A stretch of 64,000 nucleotides of DNA from Neurospora intermedia (lineage: Eukaryota; Ascomycota; Sordariomycetes; Sordariales; Sordariaceae). Shown piece after piece: positions 45,801-59,400 of the stretch. The translations under genes and the position numbers were made by a program. The notes under the pieces are model-generated. The model was given only the letters and a program-made list of their open reading frames with translations, ran no database searches and was not told the origin of the DNA. The stretch is from the NCBI GenBank assembly GCA_037102815.1, contig BTPP01000007.1, positions 744,001 through 808,000 of the forward strand. The letters run 5' to 3'. Within the stretch, counting starts at the first letter, position 1, and each line of letters starts with the position of its first letter.

Positions 45801-48800
45801 ACTCCAGAAAATAGGGTAACGAGCCAACGAACGATCACCGTACTTGCGGGACACACCGACAGCACCGAAACCACGCTGGTGAATACGGAGATAACTGGCG
45901 CCAGCGTGCAACAAGTTGAAGACGGAACCATACTGAACGTAATCCTTGACAACCTCAGGCGGCAGGTTGAACACCTCGCAGACTTCCTTCGCTTCCTCAG
46001 GGGTACGCATCGGCCACATACCCTGGAATTCGGCGTTGTGGAGCGAAAGACAGACGGGGATGGTCTGGGGCAACAGATAGAGGGGGGCGGCGGCACCGTG
46101 GTAATCGTTGATGTGGTAGATATCGACCGGGAAGCGGCGGATGGACTCGGCGATACAGTAGTTCCATGCAGCGTACAGGATGGCACTTTCAATATCGTCC
46201 ATACGGGCAATGTAAGGATCGGCCTTGGTCTGCTTGCGGAAGATGGGAGCATCGAGAAGGACGTAGGTGATGTTCTTGACGACATAGTAGTAGACCTCGA
46301 TCTCATAGGGTTGGCCCATAACATCGACGTACATGGGCTCGGCCTTTTGCATCTTCTCAAGAGGATAGTCAACGTCGCCGACCACAGGAATGACCCAAAC
46401 GATGTCCATATGGTGCAACGCGTTCGCCATGAGCTGGGCCATGACACCCAAACCACCAATCTTGATCTTGATCTTGAAGTCATCAATGTTGTACTCCATG
46501 GTGGCAATCAACACGGTTCTCCGGCCACCGGCAGCACCAAGGGGAGAAAGCGCACTGCTCGGGGGCGGTGGGGTAATGGCGTTCATCTCAACGCCCTTGC
46601 CGACGTTAGCGATGTTGAGCTTCGAGAGGTTGCCAATCTTGAGTGGCATCCAGCCCTTGGTCGCGAAACCAGACTTGTTGACCTTGACTTGGTAGAAACT
46701 GGTGACGTAGATCCAGCCAGCCAAACATGCCAGTGCCACAGGAAGGATCGCGAAGAGCCAGAAGAGAGCAATCTGGACGTTCATATTGCCAGCCGGCTCC
46801 AAATGGTACGTCCAGGTCGCGTCATTGTAGAAAACTTTCCACGCAAGAGCTGGCGTCGGGGGAGGATCGGTGATGTTGATGACGTTGTTGGCAAGACTGC
46901 TAGGGGGAAGGCGGTCCACAACGTGGTCACCATCAATATCGCCAAAGATGAAGGAGACATCAGGCTGGTTGTCCGGGTTGATACCCCAGATGTTGAGCTG
47001 GAAGTTGGCTGGCCATTCATACATGTAATGCAACGACCAAGTGTTGTGACCGACAAGATCCATCGAGCCCGGCAGGCCGGTGTCGTAACCCCACTTGTTG
47101 AAGGGACCGTGAAGCTTGATGTGAGGGAACACACGCTGGTAGTCGATACCCTTGTCCGAGTGCTGGATGAACGCCGATGAACCCAAAGGCTTGCTGAAGT
47201 ATTGAACTTGAATATGCTTGCCCTCCCAGGCCTGCAAAGCAGTTCCCGACCACTGCTGGCCGGTAACCGAAGTCTCTTTGCCGTCATAATCAACCCACTT
47301 GCTCCACGTAGATCCAAAGTTGGTGCTGTAACGCCATTTCGTTGCGCCAGGGGCGTTATGCTTGATCCTGTACAAGTTGTTGCTTACGCTCTGAAGAAGG
47401 TCCCAGTTGTAGGTTGCATCCATTCCCCACACAACCGGATTGGAAGGCTTGCCAAGTCTGAGCAAGAAATGATCGCGAGTGCCTTTCGTCACCTTGCCGC
47501 CCTTCGCTGCGGCGGTAGGATCGAGAGTGAGCTTGATGATGCCGTCAGCAACATTAGTCAAAGTAGCATTCCACCTCCAGGCCGAGTTGATTGCTCCCGT
47601 GTACTTGATTTTGTCTGCATCTTGGGGTGTAAAGAGCTCGCAGTTGGGCTTGGTCCAAGAGAGCTGCGTGGGGTCGTTCACGCCATCTTGCGTCAAGTTG
47701 ACAGTGAGCGCCTTAGTCACGCTATCGCAGTCCATCTCAGTATTGAACTCGAACGAGATGTCAATCCGGCCGTTTGCTTTTGTCGAGTCAATAGGCACGT
47801 CGTGTCCTGGCGTAAATTTGGTGATCATCGGTGCCGGCTGCATCCACCGGTCCTCAGGGTCATCCACGTAGACACGGAACTCGAATGGGTTCAAGGTGAC
47901 CTCCGAAAGACAGCCCATGTTCTTGCCCGAGTTGGTATAGTTGTTCTTGACGTTGGACGAAGACAGTGTAATAACATCGCCATCGTCCATCAGGTTCTTC
48001 ACCTTGGTTCCGGCATCAAAGGGCGAGAGGAACGCGCTCTCCCTCTGGTCACAGTTGAACTTGTACGTCGTTGTGTTCTCACGGTTATGGTAAACAAACC
48101 AAACGGGTTTGTCCTTGAGCTTGTCTTGCACTCCAGGGAACAGTCCACGGACGACGCTCCAGATGCCACGTTCCGTAGGGTCACCGCTGCCTTTAAGCAA
48201 CGTGAAATCGGTCTGGTTGGAAAGCTTTTCAAGCAGCCAGCCGTGTTCCAGGACACCAAGTTGGGAAGAGTTGCGCATGGCGAACATGTTCTTCAAGATG
48301 TTGCGCACGGGCGCAGCAGGATTGCGGTGATCCCAGCCGACGGACTTATCTTTGCAGCCATCTTTGGCCTTCGTGACGGGCCAATCGACGTAAAGATCAT
48401 TTTCCAACGAGAAACAGCCGTGGGCCATCCATGCTGGGCTGGGAGCCATAGCCTGACGACCGTAGACGTAATTCTCGGCCGTGCCGTCCAGCGCGTATAG
48501 CTCCTGTTCTTCACCGTAGTACATGAGGGGGGCGCCTGGCAAGAGGAAGGTGGTGATGAAGTAGGCGAGAAGCATACGCTCGGTACCCTTTTCAATAGCT
48601 GGCCAACGGAACACGTCCTGGTTGGATGTACCGTAGAGATGGCGAGGATCGAATTCACCGGTGTTGGCATTCCAGAAGTCGTTTGTTGCGATCATTTCGT
48701 GCCAGGTTTCGATCCAGTCCGTGGGCAAATCGTAGCCGGCTCTGAGGTTACCGCTCATGCCCAAGAAGCGGGTCATGAAACGATAGACGGAATAATGGAA

Positions 48801-50222
48801 CGCGCCAGCATCCAGGGCACTGTTGCCCTTCTCGCGAACGAAGTACTTGGAGACATCGGTAGTCGCGTTGCCGAGGGTCAGAGCCTTTACGGGGTCATCC
48901 GAAAGCTCCTCGGCTGGTTCAGGCTCGCGACCGCGACCAAGGTAGATAGATCCAAGAGTGTTACCACTTGTGATTTCTCCGACGACGATAAAGTTGTCCT
49001 TGTTGAACTTTTCCTTTGCGCACTTTCGCATCGCGCTGCTAAAATGCGCCTGAGCATCAACCGTAACCTGGACGGCCTTGTCGATACGGAAACCGTCGAC
49101 GTCCAACATGCCGATGGTCATGCAGGAAAATCGGGCGAGTCGAGCAATCACGTCGGGCTTCCATTCGCGGAGACGATCCTGGACGGAGGCGAACTTGGCA
49201 AGCTGACGTTGCCAATCAGGGAAAACACCGAAGGCTTCGATATCACCATATTGATCGAAGTCGCTGTCGTAGCATCCCTTGAGCCCATCAGGCTTGATCC
49301 GCTTGCCATCTTCGTACCAAAACTCTGGATAGTCGCACGTCTTGTTGTATGTGTTGCCGATGTCGAAGTCCAGATAACGCCGATCGCTCTTCCACAGAAC
49401 CTTGTGTTCCTCCACGAGGAAAGGCGTACTTGTGTTCAGGTAACCCTCGAAACCAATGAGATCACCCATGCTACAAGTTAAGTCAGCCATCACCGCCACC
49501 GGGAGTAAAGAGCTTGGAACCACGCTTCACTTACGTTGCCATAGTGTTATCCATGATGACCCACATGCCATGGTCGTGGATGGCGTCGATCGCCTCCTGC
49601 CATTTTTTGATATTACCGAAATGCTTATCAAGAAGAGTCAAGTCAAGTGGCTAGCAAGCAGAAACGGTCAGCTTTTGGATCTTGTCGTCGAGAGGGCCGG
49701 GGCTGAAACGAGGAGAAACCTACCGAGTACGAATCCGCACCCCACGGTTGGTTGATAAAGGGGGAGCCTGCAATGTAGATTCCCTGTGATGGTCTTTGTT
49801 AGTTTGCGCCATGGTTACGGTTCTAGCAGTCGGCTCGTCCGTACCTTTACTCCCTGTCCCTGAATGTAATCCAGCGAGTCGATGATTCCGTCCACGTCAC
49901 CGCCGAATCGGAGCTGATTGCTCATGATATCGGCCTCGAAAAGCGTGCCATTGGCATTGTCGTTGTCTGGCTCGCCGTTTACCCAGCGATCAACGAAGAC
50001 GGTGTAGAAGGGTACTCGCCAGTTTTTGGGCGAAGGGAAATATGTAAAGTTCGGGTCATCCTCTGTTCGGTCGCCCCAGTAGTCAAGAGGACTTGTGGCG
50101 GTTTTGTTCCGGTTGAGATTGTATTCTATCTCTTGGGCATCGTATCGGAGGGCGTCCGTGAGTGTAAATGTTGTTGCTATTGTGAAGAGAGCGCGAATCG
50201 AAAACAACGCTAGACGAGTCAT
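42833..50222 (-). CDS. ags1: cell-wall alpha-1,3-glucan synthase
   Basis: A plasma-membrane enzyme that makes cell-wall alpha-1,3-glucan. Five exons: 50222-49845, 49783-49724, 49650-49535, 49470-45537 and 45469-42833, giving 2374 residues, the usual size. A signal peptide (MTRLALFSIRALFTIATTF) is followed by an extracellular GH13 amylase-like domain with DGFRIDK (nucleophile D at about 315), VVGEITSG (acid/base E at about 350) and YYGEEQEL. A single TM near residue 1081 (IALFWLFAILPVALACLAGW) leads to a cytoplasmic GT5 starch-synthase-like domain with the KIGGLGVMAQ nucleotide-sugar motif at about 1185 and SRDEPFGLVAVEFGRKGALG. A Ser/Pro-rich, charged linker follows, and the last 430 residues hold many TM segments. 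The exon-5 join is typical in-frame (EK-YPKTQL). The ATG at 50222 starts the signal peptide; the GTG two codons upstream is not needed. Several long antisense open frames here are shadows of this gene. Confidence 0.97.
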
Positions 50223-53200
50223 CGTCACCGTCGCTCACCACTTCATGGGGAGCGACAGGAAAACTCGAGTACTGTAACGAGAGACAAGATAAGTAGTAGT
50301 AGCAGTAGTAGTAGTAGTAAGGGCAGGTAGGTAATAGGCGTGTAAACGTGTGTAAAACGAACGACGACGACGGAACCGGCCCAAGATCTCCAACACAAGC
50401 CACGCGAATGAAGGACGATACAGAATATGGAACGTGAGTTTGAGAAGAGGAAAAGATGTGCTGGCGGCCCCAAGGTGTTGGATACGTAACGAACGGATCT
50501 GGCCGTCGGTGGCTGGCAACCCCACGACATGAACATTGAGCTTTCAAGAAGGCCCACCAGGCAGAAAGGGGCTTCAGCCATTCTGGGGCAACTCTGATGG
50601 CTTGCCAAAGCTCGGATGCGTTCATGGTTGTTGGCATATCCGTGTCTTCCGACCCATTCTGTGATGCACGGTGGACAAGGGGCTGTCGACCAGTAGCAGC
50701 CAACAAAGGGGGCGCGATTGGGGGCGCCAGCTGGCCCACTCGAACGTCAAGCGACGTGGTGCCGTACTGTGCGGCCCCTATTCGGCGGTGTCTAGGGTGT
50801 CATGTCGTGTGGACGGCCCACCAGCAAAACGTTCCAAGGAGCCCAGAAAAAGGAGGCACAACGGCATTCTCTCACCCGTCCAGGTGGTATCTGCGACGAA
50901 GAAGCCGTCCAAATGGCCCAGTAGCGTTCCTCGTCAGGCGTCAGGGCTGTTTTGGAGCGTTTGGCACCTTGCTTCTCGACTGGTTATCTCACACATCACA
51001 GCGTTTAGTTTAACGCAGAACGCCACCGGATCTCCATCAGACAGGGCGGCATGGGCAAGTTTTGGCGCGGCTTGATGGGGGCGGGGCGCGATATACTATG
51101 TGTTGGCCCTACAGTAGGAGGAGGCCCTAGGCCCCTACACTACAACCATAGAGGCTAGTATAGGCGGGCTACTGTGTACCTAGAGATGGAGGCTAGAGAT
51201 CAAGAGGGAAATGCCAATACCTACCTACTGTACCATATGTTGTTCTGCGAGACGACCAGAAGGAAATGCTTTGTTCGCTGGATTGCCCATCATTTCGATT
51301 CGTAAACTTTTCGCCATGTCCGCGACATGATCGGCAATGCTGGCGGCCAACAATTGCGCTCGCAACAATTGTCGTGTTGAATGAGGGGCCTTGGTTGTGG
51401 CCAGGGCGAGAGCAGGAAAGTGGAAGCCGGAAAAGGTTCCACGATGAGGCGACACCATTTTTCCAGTGCTTTTTTTGGGTTCTTTCTAGGTTCTTTGAGC
51501 GTCCACCCGGACGGCGACCCCCCCTGCTCCGCCGCACTGACCAGGTCATCCACAGATACAGCGTACGTACCGGTACTAGTCGCGTGTCTGGGTGCGATAC
51601 GAGCAACCTAGTGTACACTAGATACTGGGCACGGTAGGAAATTTTGTAAAAGGTGGGTGAGGTGGGAGCTGGGAGGAGTCCAGTGCAAGGGAAGTATAGT
51701 GCAGTGTATGCAAATAGGGAAAGCTTGGCAGCCCCTGGCAGCCTCCATCCACCTGCAGTGGTCGGAAAGAACATCAACCGATTGGGCCAATCGGGAGGCC
51801 TAAACGCTCAGGAACAACCACACCGGCTGGGCACTGAACCACCACCACCACTACCCACCATTACGACCATCATCTAGTGTACTATGTAGTATAGCAAATA
51901 GCAGTGTGCGGCTCTGGCCTTTCAGTGTTTCCCTAACATTTCTGTGCCTTGTGGCTGCGTCGGCACATGGTTGTGTATGTTGAGGTTATAGTGTATATCG
52001 GCGCGGTAACACATAGCACGTGGGGTCAAGAGGGACGAGTGACCATGTAGTGTACATAGTAGGTAGTGTATAGCGAGGTTCACTTTGTTGCTGTTTGCTC
52101 CATTGTCTGGTCCGGCACAAGAAGAGTCAGCCAGCATACCACACGATGTCGTAACAAGGTCGAGAACAATGACGGCAACAAGAGACAGCAGCCAACAACA
52201 ACAAGCCTGGTTGCTGGAGCCCGGGCAGGAGAAGGGGAGTACCTGGCAGCCGATGGGTTCAGTTTCATGGTACGAGACTGAGCCTTGTTTGCTGGATCTC
52301 GCTGTCCTTGGCAGAGGGGTGCTAAGGTATTCTATTCTTCCATTCTTTTCGTGTTCGAATCGCTCCCGTCGCGTGTGTCGCGATACCTGGCGTCGTCGCA
52401 GAGCATACCCTACAAGGTAGGCCGGCCTGCTACCGTAGGCAGGGCAGGGCAGGGCTCTCTCTTTCCCTCTCTCTCTGTAGTGTAGTGTAGTGTATGTAAT
52501 CTGTGAGATCTGCACTGCGGTGGTGTCTCGCCGTGATGCTGCCCTGGCCGTGTTCTTCCCAATCTTTGGCAGTGGGGAGGTGGCCATCTGCAACATGCCA
52601 ATGATAGGGACGGGAAGTCGTAGCGTAGAACATGGAAGCTGTCGAACAAGATGCCCTGGACGGCTTTGCCAACGGTATGTGGTGTATGGAGTCGGGATTG
52701 GCTCAAGTGGGCGCTGTCCCGTATTGGGAGTTCTGGCTGGACCGACGACGGAACGAATAGCCGGGTTTCTGATTGATTGGCACAGAGTGGTGGAAATGGG
52801 TGGGCTACAGTGGGCTGCCAAGAGGGCTGCTTTGTGGATCGGACAAGCGGTAGTCGAGAATCGGGAAAAGAGGGAAAGGGGCTCCCCTGGCCGGCCAGAG
52901 CTGAGTGGGCAGCCGCAGTGGACAGGAACAGTGGGTACCTTACCTTCAAGTGGAGGTGGACCGTGCTTCTCCGCCCGGGAAAATTCGAGAAAATCTCGCG
53001 TAATTCATAGCGCCTGAACTACGCCGCTCTGGGTTTATAAGACCCGACGGCAAGGACGGTACGACGACTGCTCGTATCGATCCCTCTCTTAGGTTGCTGG
53101 TGGTTTAAACCCCTAGATCCCGCCGGCGTCGTGAATCGCATGATGGCATGAACATTTCAACCTAGTGCGCAATGGGCCGGGTTGGACAATGCCATGCTTA

Positions 53201-54735
53201 CCTAGTGTCCATATCTTCAAGTCCTTCAGCTCCCGTCCCGCATGATACATTGACCTCTGGATGCAATAACGGTCGTTACGCGGCTTACCTTTTTTTTTTT
53301 TTTTTTTATTGTTACATGACGCAGGTACACACCTACCTTTAGGTACTGTGCCACCACACTGCACCGTGTCAGTCTTGGGTAAGGTACTGACTGAGGTGCC
53401 GGGTGGTCAGCGACTTGTTTGGATAACTTTGGATGTGAACTTTGCCCTTTGTACCAACATTGGGTGAACACCCACCACTGCAACGTTTGACACTAGCAGG
53501 CTGTCACCCTCCACCACGGTCACCAGGCACCTCGTCTCACCGACTCTTGCCATCAATGCAGTGTAGGAAACAATGGGACAACCAAAGCACTTGAAGAGAA
53601 AAAGGGACCTGCATCACTGCTACATACCAACACCAAGTGGGTTCGCTTCATTTATGGAAACCCACGAGGATTGAATTGCCCTCGGATTTGATTGACAGTG
53701 GGTGTCGGATCAATCACAGATTAAAGCAATACCGGCAACCCTGGCCTGTTCATTTATTTTCTGGTCTTGGCTGCTCCATGATCCTCCCCCCCTCAGTCGC
53801 TTCGCCCCTTTTCGCCCACCATCACCACACTCCCTGCCCTGGTGCTGCCCTCCTCGTCCAACCCTAACGGCCCTCAGCTAACCCTCACTAGTGACCCATC
53901 TCCCTGTCCGTTCTGAAATGAGACTTGTTGGGATCTTCTTGGGCGACATGAGACGCTTTTAGAATGCTCCCCAAAAGGGTAACCCCTTCTTACCCCCTGG
54001 CTGGCCTTCTCCACGATCTGACTGCTGTCCTGCCGTCCTTGTGCCGTTGTCCGTGTAAGAAAAAGGCCGCTGTCGAGGCTATCGTATAGCGACTGGAGTC
54101 CTCGCAATTGCGGGCTGGCAGATCTCAGCAGCATAAGGTTGGTGATTTGCAGGTGTGGTGGGCTTCTCTGGGTCTCGTGGTTCGCAGCATCCTCGAGCAG
54201 GGTCGGCGTTCATCCCTTCCGAGGTAAGAAAAAAGGCACCACCAGCCAATCACAAGCCGTGCCTGACCTCGTACCTTCCTTGTCACTCCTCGTACTCTGG
54301 ACGACCCTTCTCCTAGCCATCCCAACCCGGACTCATCTCCCGGTCCGTCTTCTTTTCTCTCTCTCTCTCTCCACAACCAAAATCCCGTCCTTCCGGTGCT
54401 AGTCGCTTGTCGCCGCCATTCCACCAGTCACTCATTTTGTAGTATATCGCGAATTGAATCCCATTTTTTATTTGCCTGCGCTCTTTCTTTCGGTCTTTCC
54501 ATCCATCGGTTTGCCCGTAGACACTCGCTTTTGTTTACTCCCCTCTGCGCCATCCCTCCCCTCGTTTTCCGGACGGTGTCGAAAGATCGGAGAAACAGCC
54601 ACTCTTTGAGAAGGAAGAAGGAAAGAAAGGGACCAGAAAGAGCCATTCGTTGAAAATAAACCCGTTATTCACAACCCGCGTTGACCAAGACGACAACGAC
54701 GACAAACTCAACATCCATCAGAAACACACAACAAC
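50223..54735. other. divergent promoter region between glucan synthase and GPI-amylase, 4.5 kb
   Basis: Lies between the start codons of two divergent cell-wall genes, so both promoters are here. It has several palindromic TAGTGTA/TACACTA words (51609-51620 is a perfect TAGTGTACACTA), TAGTGTAGTGTAGTGTA at about 52479-52494, a T run at 53290-53307 and a (TC)n tract at 54355-54372 in the presumed amylase leader. Open frames of 299 codons (minus, 51922-52821, non-ATG start) and 175 codons (plus, 52490-53017) overlap each other and show no motif. I support no gene here. Confidence 0.55.
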
Positions 54736-56478
54736 ATGCGGTCATCTCTTTTGACGGGCGCCATTGCGGCGGCCCTGAGCTTTTCCGGTTATGCTGCCGC
54801 CGCCGACGCTGAGGCGTGGAAGACCCGATCCATCTACCAGGTCATGATCGACCGTTTCGCTCGCGACGACGGTGGTTCGGTCGACTGCAAGCTGTACGAG
54901 TTTTGCGGTGGTACTTGGAAGGGCCTCACCAACAAGTTGGATTATATCCAAGGTAAGTTTGGCCAGCCTGTCTCCTGCCCGTTTTGAGAGCCCAGCAGCC
55001 GACAGAATATGTACAGGTATGGGCTTCGATGCCATCCAGATCAGCCCCGTCATCAAGAACGAGGACAAGAACACCGCCGTTGGCGAGCCCTACCACGGTT
55101 ACTGGTCGCAGGATCTCACCCAGGTCAACCCCAAATTCGGTACCGAGGAGGACCTCAAGAACCTCATTGCTGAGATCCACAAGCGTGACATGTTCCTCAT
55201 GGTTGACGTTGTCGTGAACCACATGGCGCAAGAGTTCGACAACGTTGTGCCCCCCAAGGTCGACTACTCCGTGTTCAAGCCGTTCAACGACAAGAAATAC
55301 TTCCACCCGTACTGCAACGTTACCGAGTGGGAGAACGCTACCAACTACCAGGACTGCTGGCTCTATCCCTACGGCATTGCTCTCGCCGATCTCAAGACCG
55401 AGTCCCCCGATGTTGTCAGCCTTTTCACCAAGTGGATCAAGAACCTCGTCTCGACCTATTCCATCGATGGTCTCCGTATCGATGCCGCCAAGCACGTCAA
55501 CGATGAGTTCCTGCCCCAATTCGTCCAGGCTTCCGGCGTTTTCGCTCTCGGTGAGGTTTTGACCGGTGTTACCGAGGACATGTGCCGCTACCAGAACAAG
55601 TCCAAGAACCTCCTCCCCGGCATGCCCAACTACCTCGACTACTACCCCTTGAACGCGGCCTTCAACGGCGGTTCCTTCGAGCGCCTCGGCGAGATCCGCG
55701 CCCAGGCCCAAGACAGCTGCAACGACACTCTTGCCCTCGGTACCTTCATTGAGAACCACGATATGCCTCGCTTTGCCAGCCAGAACCAAGATATGGCCCT
55801 CGCCAAGAACGCCATGACCTACGTTATCATGAACGACGGTATCCCTACTGGTAAGACACACATATTTGTTTTCGCATTTTTCCCTTTTCTGCGCATCAGA
55901 AAATCACTGATCTGACACAATCAACAGTCTACCAAGGTCAGGAGCAGCACTTCACGGGCGGCGCGACCCCTGAGAACCGCGAGCCCCTCTGGACTTCCAG
56001 CTACAACACCTCGGCGCCCCTCTACGTTCTTGCTCAGACCCTCAACAAGGTCCGCAAGAACGCCATCAAGCAGTCGCCTACCTACGTCAAGCAGACGTCC
56101 AATGTCCTGATCGCCGACACCAACCACTTCTGCCAGCAAAAGGGCCCCGCCGAGAACTCGGTCGTGTTCTGCGTCACCAACAAGTCCTCCAAGGGCGACA
56201 GCTACCAGATGCCCGTTGGCGGCTTCCGCGACTCTGACGAGGTTGTCGAGGTCCTCAGCTGCGCCACGACCACTGCCGACGGTCTCGGCCAGATCACCGC
56301 CTACATGGGCGCTGGCGAACCCAAGGTCTGGGTCAAGAAATCTGCTCTTGAGGGCACCGATATCTGCACCAAGACCACCGTTGACGGCCCCAAGGAGGAG
56401 AATGGCGCTGCCTCCAAGGGCGCCGCCACCGGTGTCCTGATGGCTGCCGTTCTCGGAACTGCTAGCTTGCTCCTTTAA
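54736..56478 (+). CDS. GPI-anchored GH13 alpha-amylase / alpha-glucanotransferase-like enzyme
   Basis: Three exons, 54736-54952, 55017-55850 and 55928-56478, give 533 residues. A signal peptide (MRSSLLTGAIAAALSFSGYA) and a C-terminal Gly/Ala/Ser stretch ending in a hydrophobic tail (GVLMAAVLGTASLLL) point to secretion and GPI anchoring. The GH13 motifs are intact: region I DVVVNHMA, region II GLRIDAAKHV (nucleophile D228), region III FALGEVLTG (acid/base E252) and region IV FIENHDMPRF (D321). The usual Asn of region IV NHDNP is Met here. It resembles fungal GPI-anchored amylases and AgtA-type glucanotransferases, which act on cell-wall alpha-glucan; whether this one hydrolyses or transfers cannot be told from sequence. 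It is divergent from the alpha-1,3-glucan synthase gene, which supports a joint wall role. Confidence 0.93.
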
Positions 56479-59400
56479 ATTTGATGTCCAAATTTAAAGA
56501 GACAAAACAAGGAAACGCAAAAAACTAGAAAACAAACAAGCTGTAGTCATGTTCTGATCTCATCCGATTTTTGAATCGGAACTACTCTTAAAGAGGGGTT
56601 CCTTTCGAGTCGGTCCGATCATCTTGGAAAGCTGAGAGGGAAGTTGGTGATAAGATACCCCCAAACGCAAACGCAAACACACTTGACGGTTGAAAGTCGC
56701 ATTAGAAGAAATGGCAAACGTTGTTGTTGAGAGCATGAGAGTCGGGCCACGCATCGCCGTGTACATACGACACAATTGTATGTCGGCTGTCAATATATTT
56801 TTCTGGATAACGGCGTAATGGCTGCTCGATTATCTACATACATTCAAGCGCATCTATATACGTACCAAATTTTAGTATACATCATTTCTTTATTTTCTTA
56901 ATTCATACTATGAGGCGAAATCTTGTGAGCCTTGCGTGAGAATCCAATGAGTTGAAGCCGACGTTGACTCGACTTAACTGAATTTTACCTCCTTGTACCT
57001 GTAACGAACCTTTTGCTCACAATCTTACCAATACCGTATTCTGGCAAAAGATTCCATCATCATCAGAGCCTGCCGTAGCCCAATGCAACACATCATGTCG
57101 CTAGGTACTCGTCTTCTTCCAGAAGGTTAATCCAGCCCTTTTGTTTCACAATGTCCGAGTTTCGGTTCACAACAGCGATGTTCCCAGACATGAACAGCCC
57201 ATCTGAAACCTTTGGACGGTAATAACACCGGATTATGTATGACGAACTCAACCAGCTGAATGTAATGAATCAAATACATGAGTACATGTGGTTTACATGA
57301 TAATGACACGGGTCTGACGTGTATCAGTCTCATTTGAGAAACGCAAACAAGAGGGAGAAGATTATGTGTAACTTTACCTTGCAAAAACAGGCAGACAAGG
57401 CAAGGCTGTCTTGTCCAAGGTATCTTGTCCCTGTCTTGTCCTTCCTGGTTTCCTCCCCTTCTTACATATCATGATACTACACGTGAAAACTTGGGTCTTG
57501 ATTCCTCAAGCTAAGTGGATCAGGCAGAAGAAAATGTCTACAGCTGAGAATTAATTTTTTCTTTCTCATCATCCCTAGGTATGTACCATAGAAAAAAAGA
57601 AAAGAACACATCGCGCTTCTGTACCTAGGAGATGTCTTGGTTCATGTTGGTCGTTGTTACACAACACCTACCTTTTCCATGGCTCGGCGGTGGTTGGAAT
57701 AAGCTTAAAAAGGCTGACTGACTGACTGACGTTGGGATGAGATCACCGACAGAATGTGCGTGTTATTTTCCTTGGTCCGAACTTCTCTTCACCTTTCGTT
57801 CCGTCTCACTACCTACCTACCTACCTCCCGTCTGATCGGTCGGTCCCACCGTTCATCTACATACTGTACATACATACCACGTGGTCCTGTTGACGCGCGC
57901 GTTATGTAACTCGCCGTTTGTTTTGCCCGTCCAGATCCCCGCGACGATCGCAGTGTTTGTCGGATACATCGATACTTGAGTTTTGCCAACTTGGCTGCTG
58001 CCGATAGATATGGTACTTGGAAGATACTCGAAGGAACTTGCTGGGAGCACGGAGGAGTACAGTCAATGGTTTCAAGCGAAGATTATGAAAGACAAGAGGA
58101 AGAATGAAACGGGTGAAAAGAAAGAAAGAAGATCAAAGGGAGGTAGGACCCTAAGAAGAGAGTATCAGAGAAAATGAGATAAAGAAAACAAAGAATACCT
58201 AAAGAAGAAGAAATTCAAGACGATATGCCAGTGGTTTCGATCGCTTTGTCACTTTAGTCTTTGTCTCTTTAACTCGTGATCATTTCTTTTTATCGGCTGC
58301 TTGACTCAGTGCTGATGGTGTCTACACTACTAATGACGGTCGGAGGTAATGTGGTTGGCATTGAAGACTGGAGAGATAATAATGCCATGTCCGCGCTATC
58401 GCTTGACTTTGTCACGTGCTGAAGCTGATGCGCATCCGTTTGTCCAAATTTCGCTGCGTAAATGACTTCATTGGCCTCATCTACATAAGATGGAAGCGAG
58501 ATCTTTCCGTTCTTACATAGTAGATGATCTTCGTCGATGGCACTCCAAGCAATTCGGTTATGATATTTTCTTTGTAGGGGATGATATCGCCTTCTAACCA
58601 CCTTCTCCCCCCCGTGGGATGTGACCATGGCCTGTAGACATCGTAGCGGGCCGAGTGAAAGAGCAAGTCAGAGTCCCTGTACATCAAAACGGAAGGCACA
58701 ACTTCCTTTTTCGCTCTTACAAGTGCTCATCTTTACCTGCCCGATTCGTGAACGGGACCGAATAGAGGTGAGACTTGTTAGGCGTCTCGTCAGACCGCTC
58801 CAGGGGGGGAATGATCATACACTGACGACAGGCAGTCGGTTCAATTGCACGTTCCATGTGCATTCGGTGATGTGATACATACACACAATAAAGACAAGCT
58901 GGAAAGAGAGAGAGAAGACCACACCATCTAGTGTAGTACAAGGGGCGGCTTATCGTAGAAATGATTGTACATAAGACGATTCTAGGTTTGGTCCGTCCGG
59001 AGCCAGAGACCGGCTCCACATTTCCCACGATCCCTTGATTGTGGAGTAGTTTACATATGTACTTGCTGTGATTGGAACGTTGGAGCCCTGCATTCTGCGG
59101 ATACGTCATGGGAAACTTATCATGGGACGATCCTCCTTGAGGGGCTCTCGAGAGGGGATGAGAATGGGCATAGGCAACTGAACTTAAACGAAGGGGGAAC
59201 CGAACTGTAGTGTAGGTATACCCACCGTTTCACCAAAGCGAGGGGCGCCTTTGACTTTGGCTTTCTTGGAGATAAATGGTTATCTAAAGCCTACGACTTG
59301 CACTCCAGGAAAAGCCTGGTCAGTTATGAACAGAATTCAAGCTGTTGTAGGCATAGGTATTGATTGGAGATTGAAGATGCAACTCCAGGTCAACAATTGA

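Noticed and set aside
43034-49481. Long plus-strand open frames (584, 433, 432 and 280 codons) across the alpha-glucan synthase gene
   Set aside because: They are antisense to a well-supported coding sequence and arise from its codon bias (few antisense stops). They show no family motif.
51922-52821. 299-codon minus-strand open frame in the divergent promoter region
   Set aside because: Begins at a non-ATG codon, overlaps long frames on both strands, and its product is a low-similarity mixture without a domain.
58290-58699. Two overlapping minus-strand frames (112 and 72 codons) that might be exons of a small gene
   Set aside because: I found no splice pair that joins them convincingly and no family motif.
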